A stretch of 39,733 nucleotides of DNA from a virus. Both the position numbers and the translations under genes were made by a program. The DNA lies in the IMG/VR virus record IMGVR_UViG_3300031772_007143, positions 1 through 39,733 of that record; one strand, given 5' to 3'. Position 1 is the stretch's first letter. Every line of letters starts with the position of its first letter. This document shows, one piece after another, positions 22,860 through 30,173 of this stretch. Below the pieces are notes generated by a model. It was not told where the DNA came from. It worked only from the letters and a program-made list of their open reading frames with translations, and searched no databases.

Positions 22860-22885
22860 TCTTATTCCCGTAAGGGAATAAGAGG
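22858..22885. promoter_or_regulatory. 12-bp hairpin with 4-base loop in the UvsW-like leader
   Basis: CCTCTTATTCCC and GGGAATAAGAGG are perfect complements around GTAA (TTAC on the minus strand). If transcribed toward the UvsW-like gene it forms a stable stem just upstream of the ribosome site. No U-tract follows on either strand, which argues against a simple intrinsic terminator; processing, stability or translational control are alternatives. Confidence 0.55.
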
Positions 22886-23072
22886 ATAGACTAAGGGCTT
22901 ATTACACTGCCGCCCCCTGCGCCTTTGGTGTAGGGCGGTATGGGGGAAGAGGTATGGGGTTCGGCTGTAGAGAATTTAATCTCATGCCCATTCTAACGAT
23001 CCATGTGACTCGATCGTGACAGGGGTGCCCCAAATAGTTGTAACCCCAGGCCGATACTCGGTTATTTTATTT

Positions 23073-23114
23073 GATTCGCGGATGTCGCAATTCATGTCGC
23101 GAATCTGTCGCAAT
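23073..23114. repeat. Three phased TGTCGCRAAT-like direct repeats inside an inverted repeat
   Basis: TGTCGCAAT (23083), TGTCGCGAAT (23095) and TGTCGCAAT (23106) are spaced 12 and 11 bases apart, about one helical turn. GATTCGCG (23073-23080) and CGCGAATC (23098-23105) form an 8-bp inverted repeat across them. An AT-rich tract adjoins. The layout suits iterons or a multi-site operator. Confidence 0.45.
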
Positions 23115-23163
23115 CTAACGCGCGTAAGATTGGATGTAAGGTCGGGGGTGGCCCCAGAACGCA

Positions 23164-23643
23164 CTAGGATGCCCGCAGAGCCTCGATCGCCAGCCGGGTA
23201 GACAACACCCCTACCACCAGGCCGACGACGCCGGCAACCGTGGCTACGAACGCTGGGTGGGCATACCAAGGGGGGATCTGTTGCTCCGCGTTCTGTTGCC
23301 ACAGCCGGGCCTCCGTTCGGGCACCGTCCAGCTGGATCTGGTGCTTCGTGGCCGCCAGGTCGAGCTTGACTTGCCACAGCGCCTCCGCCTCCGCGAGCTT
23401 CAACTGCGTCCTCTCGTCCGCCTGGTCGGCCCGGACGGCCAGCAGGGCGGCCCGCCGGCCGGTCAGCAGCTGGCCGGTGAACGGCGCGCGCTCGCCCTCC
23501 AGCAACGGCTGCACACAGCTCTTGGGGTCGGCCGGGTCGCAGCTGGCCGGCAAGGTCGGTTCAGCGGCTGAGCCGTTCGAGCAGACGAGCCAGAGCCACA
23601 GGATCGGACTCCAGGTCAGCCACGTCGGCACGTTGCTGCGCAT
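23164..23643 (-). CDS. Membrane protein with N-terminal signal and C-terminal TM segment (u-spanin-like candidate)
   Basis: 159 residues. The N-terminus (WLTWSPILWLWLVCSNGSAAEP) is a hydrophobic export signal; the Cys is in a poor lipobox because Val precedes it. A periplasmic part has two more Cys and a QLLTGRRAALLAVRADQADE helix leading into a charged coiled coil. HPAFVATVAGVVGLVVGVL is a C-terminal membrane segment. A tethered N-terminus plus C-terminal TM resembles unimolecular spanins. The gene starts inside the 3' end of the next spanin-like gene, in another frame, as Rz1 does in Rz. Lysis involvement is inferred from topology and neighbours. Confidence 0.5.
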   Translation of the reverse strand: MRSNVPTWLTWSPILWLWLVCSNGSAAEPTLPASCDPADPKSCVQPLLEGERAPFTGQLLTGRRAALLAVRADQADERTQLKLAEAEALWQVKLDLAATKHQIQLDGARTEARLWQQNAEQQIPPWYAHPAFVATVAGVVGLVVGVLSTRLAIEALRAS

Positions 23644-23872
23644 CCAGCGCCTCCATCTTCGCCGCGTACTTCTCGCGGATCAGCGTCGTTGCCTGGGCTG
23701 CCCCGTGCTCGGCCACTGCGGTCTGGGCGGCGACGCCCGCGCGCACGACCGCCAGCTCGGTCTGGATGACCTCGACGGGCGGGCGGCGACGCAGGAACAC
23801 CCAGGCGAGCCCGGCCACGATGGCCAGGACCGGGATGTACCAGTAGCGGCGGACGAGCAGCAACGCGGTCAT
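23561..23872 (-). CDS. Rz-like inner-membrane spanin candidate
   Basis: 103 residues from the ATG at 23872 (ATGA overlap with the holin-like gene). A single N-terminal TM helix (YWYIPVLAIVAGLAWVFL) is followed by a helical, coiled-coil periplasmic part ending DPVALARLLERLSR, the usual architecture of i-spanins. Its 3' 83 bases also code for the start of the downstream membrane protein in a different frame. Together with the holin-like protein it forms a probable lysis cassette; no endolysin is seen here. Confidence 0.5.
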   Translation of the reverse strand: MTALLLVRRYWYIPVLAIVAGLAWVFLRRRPPVEVIQTELAVVRAGVAAQTAVAEHGAAQATTLIREKYAAKMEALDAQQRADVADLESDPVALARLLERLSR

Positions 23873-24177
23873 TGCTCGGCCCCGTTCTTGTACGCGGTGA
23901 CCAACTTGGTCCCGCCGGTGATGCCCAGGAGCGCCCAGAACGTATACAGCGCTTCTTCGGGCATCTTCCGGTCGGGCGTGATCGCCCACCAGCCGACGGC
24001 CATGCAGCCGAGCGCCAGGGTGAACACGCGATGCAGGCTCACCGCCTGGACCCCGCCCTTGTCTTCCATGAACAGCGCGCCGAGGAACCGCCAGAGCAGC
24101 GACGGCTTAGCCTCCGGGCTGGCTGGGGGGTTGGGATTCGCTGGGCTGTCCGGGGTCGGGTTGCTGTTGTCGGCCAT
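23869..24177 (-). CDS. Holin-like membrane protein
   Basis: 102 residues. The N-terminal 30 are Pro/Asn/Ser-rich and polar; two membrane helices follow (VFTLALGCMAVGWWAI and ALYTFWALLGITGGTKLV), then a short charged tail. GGAGG lies upstream of the ATG at 24177. Size, topology and position before two spanin-like genes suggest a class II holin with both helices in the inner membrane. The function is inferred. It overlaps the upstream coiled-coil gene by 71 bases. Confidence 0.5.
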   Translation of the reverse strand: MADNSNPTPDSPANPNPPASPEAKPSLLWRFLGALFMEDKGGVQAVSLHRVFTLALGCMAVGWWAITPDRKMPEEALYTFWALLGITGGTKLVTAYKNGAEQ

Positions 24178-24505
24178 GGTGGTCCTCCCATCGGGTGATG
24201 GCGGTGGCAAATCCATCGATCTGCCCCTCCAGTTTGGTGATCCGGTCACGCGCGCCCGCCGCCGATTGCTCCAGCTGTTGTAGATACTGGACGGCCCGCG
24301 CGTGGTCGGCGATCGTCTGCCGCAGGTCGTTGACGATCGACCGGGCGTACGGGTTGTCGATCTTCGCCCCCGGGCTCGTCAGCTCGCGCAGTCGCTCCTT
24401 CTGCACCTTCGTCAGCGTCAGCTGCGCCGCGGGCGCGGCGACCGGTGGAACCGCCGCCACCGGGCGGACGATGGGTTCCCGACTTTTGATCTTTGTTTTG
24501 CCCAT
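24107..24505 (-). CDS. Hypothetical helical protein, 132 aa
   Basis: GGGAGGG precedes the ATG. The N-terminus is basic and Pro/Ala-rich; residues 30-105 form helices with a coiled-coil pattern (YLQQLEQSAAGARDRITKLEGQIDGF). The last 25 residues are Pro/Gln/Ser-rich and overlap the holin-like gene, so they may be unconstrained. No family recognised. Confidence 0.55.
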   Translation of the reverse strand: MGKTKIKSREPIVRPVAAVPPVAAPAAQLTLTKVQKERLRELTSPGAKIDNPYARSIVNDLRQTIADHARAVQYLQQLEQSAAGARDRITKLEGQIDGFATAITRWEDHHGRQQQPDPGQPSESQPPSQPGG

Positions 24506-24541
24506 GATGTTCCCTCCCGTGATGCCCCGCCCTGTGCGGGG

Positions 24542-24907
24542 CTAAGTGATGATCCCCGCGTAGTGGCCGTGGTCGATGAGCCACTGGTACAACGTGTTCG
24601 CCACCCCGTCGTACAGCCGTTGCCCGTCCTCCCCCTGCGTGCCCGCCAGGATGGTGAACGCGGGGTCGGCCGCGACGTACCCGGGCTCGCCCTCCACGCC
24701 CTGCACCGGGATGTCCTGGATCTCCCATCCGCGCTCGCGACCGTGCCGCCCGCGCACGAACTGGCCGTTCTGGATGTACCCCTCGACCGTCTGGAACTGG
24801 ATCGTCCTGGCCATCACGTCCAACGCAAACCGGATGATCCGCACGTGCGTGTAGTCGTTGCTGTCCAGGTCGCCCACGTCGATCGGGACCGTCAGTTGCA
24901 GGGCCAT
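24542..24907 (-). CDS. Hypothetical phage protein, probably tail-associated
   Basis: 121 residues from the ATG at 24907, with GAGGAG upstream. Strand-rich N-terminus (MALQLTVPIDVGDLDSNDY), then VRIIRFALDVMARTIQFQTVEGY, a Gly-rich middle and helical end (LYDGVANTLYQWLIDHGHY). It directly follows the long fibre gene, so a fibre-tip or assembly role is plausible, but no family is recognised. Confidence 0.55.
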   Translation of the reverse strand: MALQLTVPIDVGDLDSNDYTHVRIIRFALDVMARTIQFQTVEGYIQNGQFVRGRHGRERGWEIQDIPVQGVEGEPGYVAADPAFTILAGTQGEDGQRLYDGVANTLYQWLIDHGHYAGIIT

Positions 24908-24917
24908 CGGATTCTCC

Positions 24918-27611
24918 TCACGCGGTGGCGCGTACCTGTTGCCGGATCTCTTCATAGCTCAGGCCGAGCTTGTTGCGCAACACCCAGTCGAGCACCTGGA
25001 ACATCTCGCTCACTCCGCTGAGCCCCATGGCCAGGCCGTTCTGGAGGTTCAGGAATGTGCCGTCCATGACGCCCATTTTTTGCAGCCGCTCCGCCCCGTA
25101 CGCCCACACGTCGTTCCAGCGGCCGGCCATCGCGTACGCCAGGTCGTGGCATGCGAGCGCATCCTGCTGATCGTCGAACGTGCTGACCGCGCCGCCCGTG
25201 CCATTGGTCTGCACGTAAGTGGTGCCGTCTCCTTTGACCACAAATTCAGAAGTGGTCAAATTGGAGACCATGAAAATATTGTCCGCCGCCGCGAACGCGG
25301 TGGCACTCGTGCCACTTTTCTTCCCGACCACCAACCGAATCGCCGCGTCCGTCGAAGACGTCGTGGTGTCGCTGGTTGTCGCGTAGCCCTCGATCTGGGT
25401 ACCGCGGGCACCCTCGCCGAATCCGCGTAGACGCGCACCACCAGCGCTAGCGCCATGCGCGGATAAATCTAGGTAGCAATCGGTGTCAGCATACGTGGTC
25501 ATGCCGTGCGCAACGCCAGCGCTGTCGGTGAGCATCAGCATCGCCTCATTGCCCGTGGTTGCCCCCTCCAAGAGCAGACCGCCCACTTCCAAATGACCAC
25601 CTGCGGATGCGGCGTGGGCGTTCGTATACAAATGCCCCGTGCTGTCCACCCGCAGCCGCTCGGTGTTGGCGGTCAACAGGTACCAGTGGACCGCCGCGAT
25701 CGTCCCCGTGTAGAGCGCCTTCGCCCGGCTCATGATCCTGTTCTGCGCCGTGTTGCTGACCACGAAATCAATCGAACCCGAGTTGTCCGGGTCAGTACTG
25801 CGAATGAACCGAACCATCGGGTCCGCGCTGTCCGCGCTGGTCTGGACGCAGAATTGAAGATCGGAGTCGGTCAGCAGATAGTCGATACCGGTGGTCGCCC
25901 CGTTACTCACATTGCCGACCACCAGCCGCCTGATCCCGAGGTTGCCCGTCCCGTGCGCGCCGTACAACCAAGTACCGCCGGACGTCCGCCAATTCAGCGC
26001 GTCGTCGTCACTCGTGTCCACCCGCCACTCCCAATAGTTGGCGGTGTCCCGCACGACCGCGCGGTAGATGGGATCGAACCCGGTGTACGAGTTTTTGAGC
26101 TGCATGTGCGCTTCGCCGGACGCGTTAGCGAACATCCGGCCGAACCAATCGTTGGTCCCGCCACCGCTGGGCAGGTCGGAGTACAGTTGCCACGTCGTGG
26201 CCGTGTCAGGTGACGCGCCGCCGGTGAACAGGGCCATCACGTTGTCAGTCGCGGCCGTGGAGCCTTTGCGCCACAGCAGGGTCCCGCCGTCCATCATCGT
26301 GTACCAGTCGGCCACCGACGTTTCCCCGAAATGGAGAATCACGGCGACCGGGCTCACGAGATCCAGCTGGGTGTTCCCCGCGTCTGAACCCGTGAGACCC
26401 ATGATGCGGTTGCCGTGGTTGTTCGTCCACCACTGCATGTCACCGCCGTTACCCATATTCTGTATCAGGGCGTTCGACGCGTCCAGATACAGTTCACCGT
26501 CCGTCGCGTCGGAACTGTTCATCCACGCCAACGACTGCGCGTTCTGGAGCACGAGCTGGCCGTTGTACCTCCGGGGCACCCTACCCCGGAAATCATTGAC
26601 CTGCGTGACCACCCCGCCCGCGGACACGATCTGCCAGAGGGTCAGCCCGGTCGGTGCGGCCGACAGTTGGAGCACACCCGTGTTCAGCAGCTCGACGTAG
26701 CGCGTGGCCGCCGCCGGTTGGGTCAGGTCGATGTACCCGAGGGGCGTGGCGTTGCTGATCGCGATCCGGCGACCGGTCACGTAGGCGACGCCGCTGGTCA
26801 CCCGGATGGTCAGGCCCGCCGGGTTGGTCGCCGCGTAGCCGGACACGTGTCCACCGTTGACAAAGAAGTCGGCTTCGTCCGCCTTGGCGATCACGCCCGT
26901 GCCGTCCAGATTCTGTTTCCACCATTGCTGGCCACCCAGCTCGGTCAACCGGGTGCGCACGGCCGACGACCAGGTACGCAGGTCGCCCACGCCGTAGGCC
27001 GCCCGATTATCGCTCCGGTCGTTTGTGCCCGCGCCCCAGTCCAGCGGGTACGCACCGGCGACCGCGCCCTCGAAGTAGAACTGGCGCAGGTCGGTCAGGA
27101 CGAGCCCGCCGCCGCTCTTCACCACCTGGGCGATGCGTGTCCATTCGGCGCCCGGAGATCCGGCCTCGACCCGCATGCTCCATTCCGCGGCATACCGGGT
27201 GTTCATCGTTTGGGCGAACTCACTGCCCGTACCCGATGGGTTCCAGAAAATCCGGCTCTGGAGCGCGCTGTCCACGTACTCGAAGCGCACGTACACCTGG
27301 TACGTGCCGTCCGCGTACGCGTTCAGGTCGACCGCGCGCGAGGCATCGCCCTCGGCGGCGACCACACCGTACAGGACGTCCCCCCCGTCTCGCCGCGCGA
27401 GCAGCGCGACCCCGCGGGCCACCGACACGACGGTCCCCGACGGGTTGGTCGTGGCGAACCCGTTCATGATCCACGTGCGCTGCGCCGCCGCCGTCATCCA
27501 CGACTGGCCGGGTTGCCGCTGTGCCGCGTCCACCAGGTCCTCGGCCAGGTACTGGAAGTCGGTCAGGTCCAGCCGCTCATTGCTTTGGGTGCGGAGAATC
27601 GCAGGTGACAT
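24918..27611 (-). CDS. Long tail fibre / receptor-binding protein
   Basis: 897 residues, Gly/Thr/Ser/Asn-rich and beta-dominated throughout, with few charged helices. The N-terminal 200 residues (SNERLDLTDFQYLAEDLVDAAQ, ARGVALLARRDGG) resemble baseplate-attachment regions of phage fibres. The long middle consists of irregular strand-turn units. The C-terminal part changes to a helical module (DDQQDALACHDLAYAMAG, then helices to RNKLGLSYEEIRQQ), perhaps a trimerisation or chaperone-like cap. It lies right after the baseplate genes, the usual fibre position. The receptor cannot be inferred. Confidence 0.7.
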   Translation of the reverse strand: MSPAILRTQSNERLDLTDFQYLAEDLVDAAQRQPGQSWMTAAAQRTWIMNGFATTNPSGTVVSVARGVALLARRDGGDVLYGVVAAEGDASRAVDLNAYADGTYQVYVRFEYVDSALQSRIFWNPSGTGSEFAQTMNTRYAAEWSMRVEAGSPGAEWTRIAQVVKSGGGLVLTDLRQFYFEGAVAGAYPLDWGAGTNDRSDNRAAYGVGDLRTWSSAVRTRLTELGGQQWWKQNLDGTGVIAKADEADFFVNGGHVSGYAATNPAGLTIRVTSGVAYVTGRRIAISNATPLGYIDLTQPAAATRYVELLNTGVLQLSAAPTGLTLWQIVSAGGVVTQVNDFRGRVPRRYNGQLVLQNAQSLAWMNSSDATDGELYLDASNALIQNMGNGGDMQWWTNNHGNRIMGLTGSDAGNTQLDLVSPVAVILHFGETSVADWYTMMDGGTLLWRKGSTAATDNVMALFTGGASPDTATTWQLYSDLPSGGGTNDWFGRMFANASGEAHMQLKNSYTGFDPIYRAVVRDTANYWEWRVDTSDDDALNWRTSGGTWLYGAHGTGNLGIRRLVVGNVSNGATTGIDYLLTDSDLQFCVQTSADSADPMVRFIRSTDPDNSGSIDFVVSNTAQNRIMSRAKALYTGTIAAVHWYLLTANTERLRVDSTGHLYTNAHAASAGGHLEVGGLLLEGATTGNEAMLMLTDSAGVAHGMTTYADTDCYLDLSAHGASAGGARLRGFGEGARGTQIEGYATTSDTTTSSTDAAIRLVVGKKSGTSATAFAAADNIFMVSNLTTSEFVVKGDGTTYVQTNGTGGAVSTFDDQQDALACHDLAYAMAGRWNDVWAYGAERLQKMGVMDGTFLNLQNGLAMGLSGVSEMFQVLDWVLRNKLGLSYEEIRQQVRATA

Positions 27612-27620
27612 CGGGCACTC

Positions 27621-29753
27621 CTACTCGGCGATGAACTCGGGGATCACCCCGGCCGCGGTCAATTGATTCAGGTACTGGCGGATGAACCCCATGGGGTCGC
27701 TCAGGTAGATTGGGTAGTACAGGTAGCGCAGCGGCGAGTCATTGGTCTTGTAATTCTGGACCATCGCATCGCGCAGCAGCTGCCCGGTGACCACCCGGCT
27801 GGCCCGCACGGCCACCACCAGGGTCGCCCCAGGCAGATCGCGTGCTAGCGTCGCGGTCGATCCCGCGACCGTGCCCTTGTCACTCAGGCCCGCGATGGCC
27901 GGTAGGTCGTTGGTGAACACCGGCAAGATCGACCAGTCCAGATCCGTCTCCGACGTGAACGCCGCACTCGCGCACTCGCAGATGCTGGTCCAACCGGTGA
28001 CGCCCGGCGTTTGGTAGGATGCGAAATCGACGAGCGTCCCCAGCTCGATCAACTTGGTGATCACGTACGTGCCGTCGTTGCCGAGCGTGCTGCCCGCGAT
28101 CGTGATCGTCTTCCCCAGGTCTTCCGGATAGCGGAATGTCTGGTCCCCCTCGACGACCACGCGCGTGGGGTTCGTAGAATCCACGACGCCCGTGCTGCCG
28201 GCGGCGCCGCGTACGCTGATCACGCTCGTCGAAATCACGGCGTCCACGATGTACCGACCTTTGATCGACCCGCCTTGCGGGTTAATCGACGTGCCACCTT
28301 CAATCTGGAATGCCTTGCCCACGTCCCCAGCAACAAACGGGGTGGCCGGGGAGATCGCGGCGAATCGAGTGGGCTGGGCCACCGCCGTCTGACCCGCGAT
28401 CGGTAGGTGCCAATATTCCGACGGGTCCGTGGCCGCCCAGGTGACGTGCTTCATCCGGATGATCGGCGTGCCCGCCCCGACCACGAAATTACCGAACGAT
28501 AGGTTCACGCCAGATCCGGTTGGGAAAGACGATGGATCCAAACTGATGGCCAACACGCCGTCAACCCACAACTCCGCAGGTTTCCCCGGCCCATGCTTCA
28601 GCGCGAATGAATGCCAATCACCGAACACGAAAGGACCGGCGTAACCCGTCCCAACTTGGGCGCCACCCGCGTCGATCATAACCACAACATAAATACCAGG
28701 ACTTATATAAAACGCACCAAACCCAAGAAACGACGCGCCGTCGTCCACAAATAGACTTACGTATTGTCCGGTCGTACCGGCGGCTACAGGCAGAGATTGG
28801 ATAGCGATCAACCATTCCACGTACCAGGATGACTGACTGGTGATTCGCGGGGTGTGGGAATATAGCATCAGCCCGAACCCAGTGCTTGCCTGCATGATGC
28901 AATAATTCGGACTGACCACCACGTCAGCCGTCTCGCTGACGCCTGAGTACGCCCACAACGTCGTGCCGGGATCTCCCTCGTATTCAGGGATGATGTGCGC
29001 CGTGGGCCGCTGATTCCGGCACTCCGTGACGAACCCTTCGGGCGCGAGCGTCACACCACCGACGCGCAGCGGTTCCGTCCCCAGGTCCACGGTCGACTGC
29101 GACAGCGACAGTCTATTCTCTACCCCGGAGATGTAGTATTTGCCGATCGCCACATCGCTGATCGCGAGCGCGTTCAGCAGCCGCACGAACACCGTGCACG
29201 GGCTGTAAACGGGGTCCTCAATGATCTCGTAATTCCCGGGCCCGACCAGCGCGTCCAGCGCCAGCTCCAGCGAATAGGTCGTGCCCCGCGGGGTGTAGGC
29301 GATGGCTTTGACGATCTCCCGGAATTGGTCATCGCTGTTCAGGAACGGATAGCGCATGACCCCCAGATTGCGGGCCAGCGCGTTCAGGTCCTCGCCATCC
29401 GCGAAATCTACCAGCATGGCCCGCCGCGCCAGGTCGATCCCGCTAACCGCGCGGCTGACGTCCGCGACGACTGACGCCACTGCGTGGTCGCGCGCGGTCC
29501 CGGCCACGACGGCCCCGGCGTACTCGTGGGCCAGGTCGATGAGCAACGTGTCCGTCCGGCTACCGTAAGTGTAAGCCACGCCGTCGATGAGCACTGTGCC
29601 CGCGGCCGGCCAGTCCAGCATGTTCTCGACCGCCAGCGTCGTCTGGCCGATGAACGACGTGGCGGCGGTCGTGCGCGTCAGACGGATGCCGCCGATCTCG
29701 TTGTCGCTCTCGCCGATCGCGCCGAACAGCGCTTCCAGCAACCCGACGCTCAT
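27621..29753 (-). CDS. Baseplate/tail-appendage protein with concanavalin-like domain
   Basis: 710 residues. The N-terminal 230 (DLARRAMLVDFADGEDLNALARNLGV, FREIVKAIAYTPRGTTYSLELALDALVG) match the helical part of baseplate proteins that follow gpJ (gpI-like). Residues about 270-435 look like a LamG/concanavalin sandwich (SSWYVEWLIAIQSLPV, GDWHSFALKHGPGKPAELWVDGV), probably for binding sugars. A beta-rich linker and a C-terminal domain ending in SPLRYLYYPIYLSDP follow. The DNA coding the lectin-like part is less GC-rich than its surroundings. The ATG overlaps the upstream stop (ATGA). Confidence 0.65.
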   Translation of the reverse strand: MSVGLLEALFGAIGESDNEIGGIRLTRTTAATSFIGQTTLAVENMLDWPAAGTVLIDGVAYTYGSRTDTLLIDLAHEYAGAVVAGTARDHAVASVVADVSRAVSGIDLARRAMLVDFADGEDLNALARNLGVMRYPFLNSDDQFREIVKAIAYTPRGTTYSLELALDALVGPGNYEIIEDPVYSPCTVFVRLLNALAISDVAIGKYYISGVENRLSLSQSTVDLGTEPLRVGGVTLAPEGFVTECRNQRPTAHIIPEYEGDPGTTLWAYSGVSETADVVVSPNYCIMQASTGFGLMLYSHTPRITSQSSWYVEWLIAIQSLPVAAGTTGQYVSLFVDDGASFLGFGAFYISPGIYVVVMIDAGGAQVGTGYAGPFVFGDWHSFALKHGPGKPAELWVDGVLAISLDPSSFPTGSGVNLSFGNFVVGAGTPIIRMKHVTWAATDPSEYWHLPIAGQTAVAQPTRFAAISPATPFVAGDVGKAFQIEGGTSINPQGGSIKGRYIVDAVISTSVISVRGAAGSTGVVDSTNPTRVVVEGDQTFRYPEDLGKTITIAGSTLGNDGTYVITKLIELGTLVDFASYQTPGVTGWTSICECASAAFTSETDLDWSILPVFTNDLPAIAGLSDKGTVAGSTATLARDLPGATLVVAVRASRVVTGQLLRDAMVQNYKTNDSPLRYLYYPIYLSDPMGFIRQYLNQLTAAGVIPEFIAE

Positions 29754-30166
29754 GGGATCACCGCGGGCAACAGCGGCGGGCTGCGCGGCCCGACCCGCAG
29801 GTTAGGGGGCAGCGTGTTGCGCAGCGAAAACGTGGCCGTCCCGTGCTGGTCAGCAATCGTAGAGATCACCTCGACCAGCGTGTGCGATTCCAGATTGTCC
29901 ACCCGACGAACGAGCAGGGTGAACGGGTCGCCCGACCGCGGGAGCGTCGGCAGCCAGGCGAACATGAGCGTGTTCGACGCGGGGCGCACCCGCTGCCCCT
30001 GCCCGCGCCCCGCGTAACAGCGCGGGTCCGCCGCAGTCCCCGTGTCCCCGACGTGCACATAGAACTCGGTGGCCCGCTCGGCCGCGAAGTCGCCGACGAT
30101 CGTCAGCTTAGTCCCGCCCGAAACCGGGGCGGTCGGTGGGGTCATCGATGTCAAAGTGAACGCCAT
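29750..30166 (-). CDS. Ig-like (IPT/TIG-type) small baseplate protein
   Basis: 138 residues. The opening LTSMTPPTAPVSGGTKLTIVGDFA has the P-x-x-G-G-T-x-L-T-I-x-G pattern of IPT/TIG immunoglobulin-like domains. Strands follow through FTLLVRRVDNLESHTLVEVIST. It lies between baseplate J and the lectin-domain protein and is likely a decoration or connector of the baseplate or fibre. Confidence 0.55.
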   Translation of the reverse strand: MAFTLTSMTPPTAPVSGGTKLTIVGDFAAERATEFYVHVGDTGTAADPRCYAGRGQGQRVRPASNTLMFAWLPTLPRSGDPFTLLVRRVDNLESHTLVEVISTIADQHGTATFSLRNTLPPNLRVGPRSPPLLPAVIP

Positions 30167-30173
30167 ACGCTCC

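Larger units (their letters stand above)
22826..23163. other. 338-bp non-coding region between lysis and replication modules
   Basis: No credible gene lies here. It holds, from high to low coordinate, an AT-rich block (23060-23076) beside three short direct repeats, several short G-runs, a 12-bp hairpin, a 14-bp palindrome, and the ribosome site of the UvsW-like gene. No good sigma70 -35/-10 pair was found on the minus strand, although the UvsW gene must be transcribed from here or from the late operon. It is the longest gene-free stretch in the window and the best candidate for a control region or origin. Confidence 0.6.

Noticed and set aside
22858-22885. Intrinsic terminator
   Set aside because: No U-tract on either strand after the stem; kept as a regulatory hairpin.
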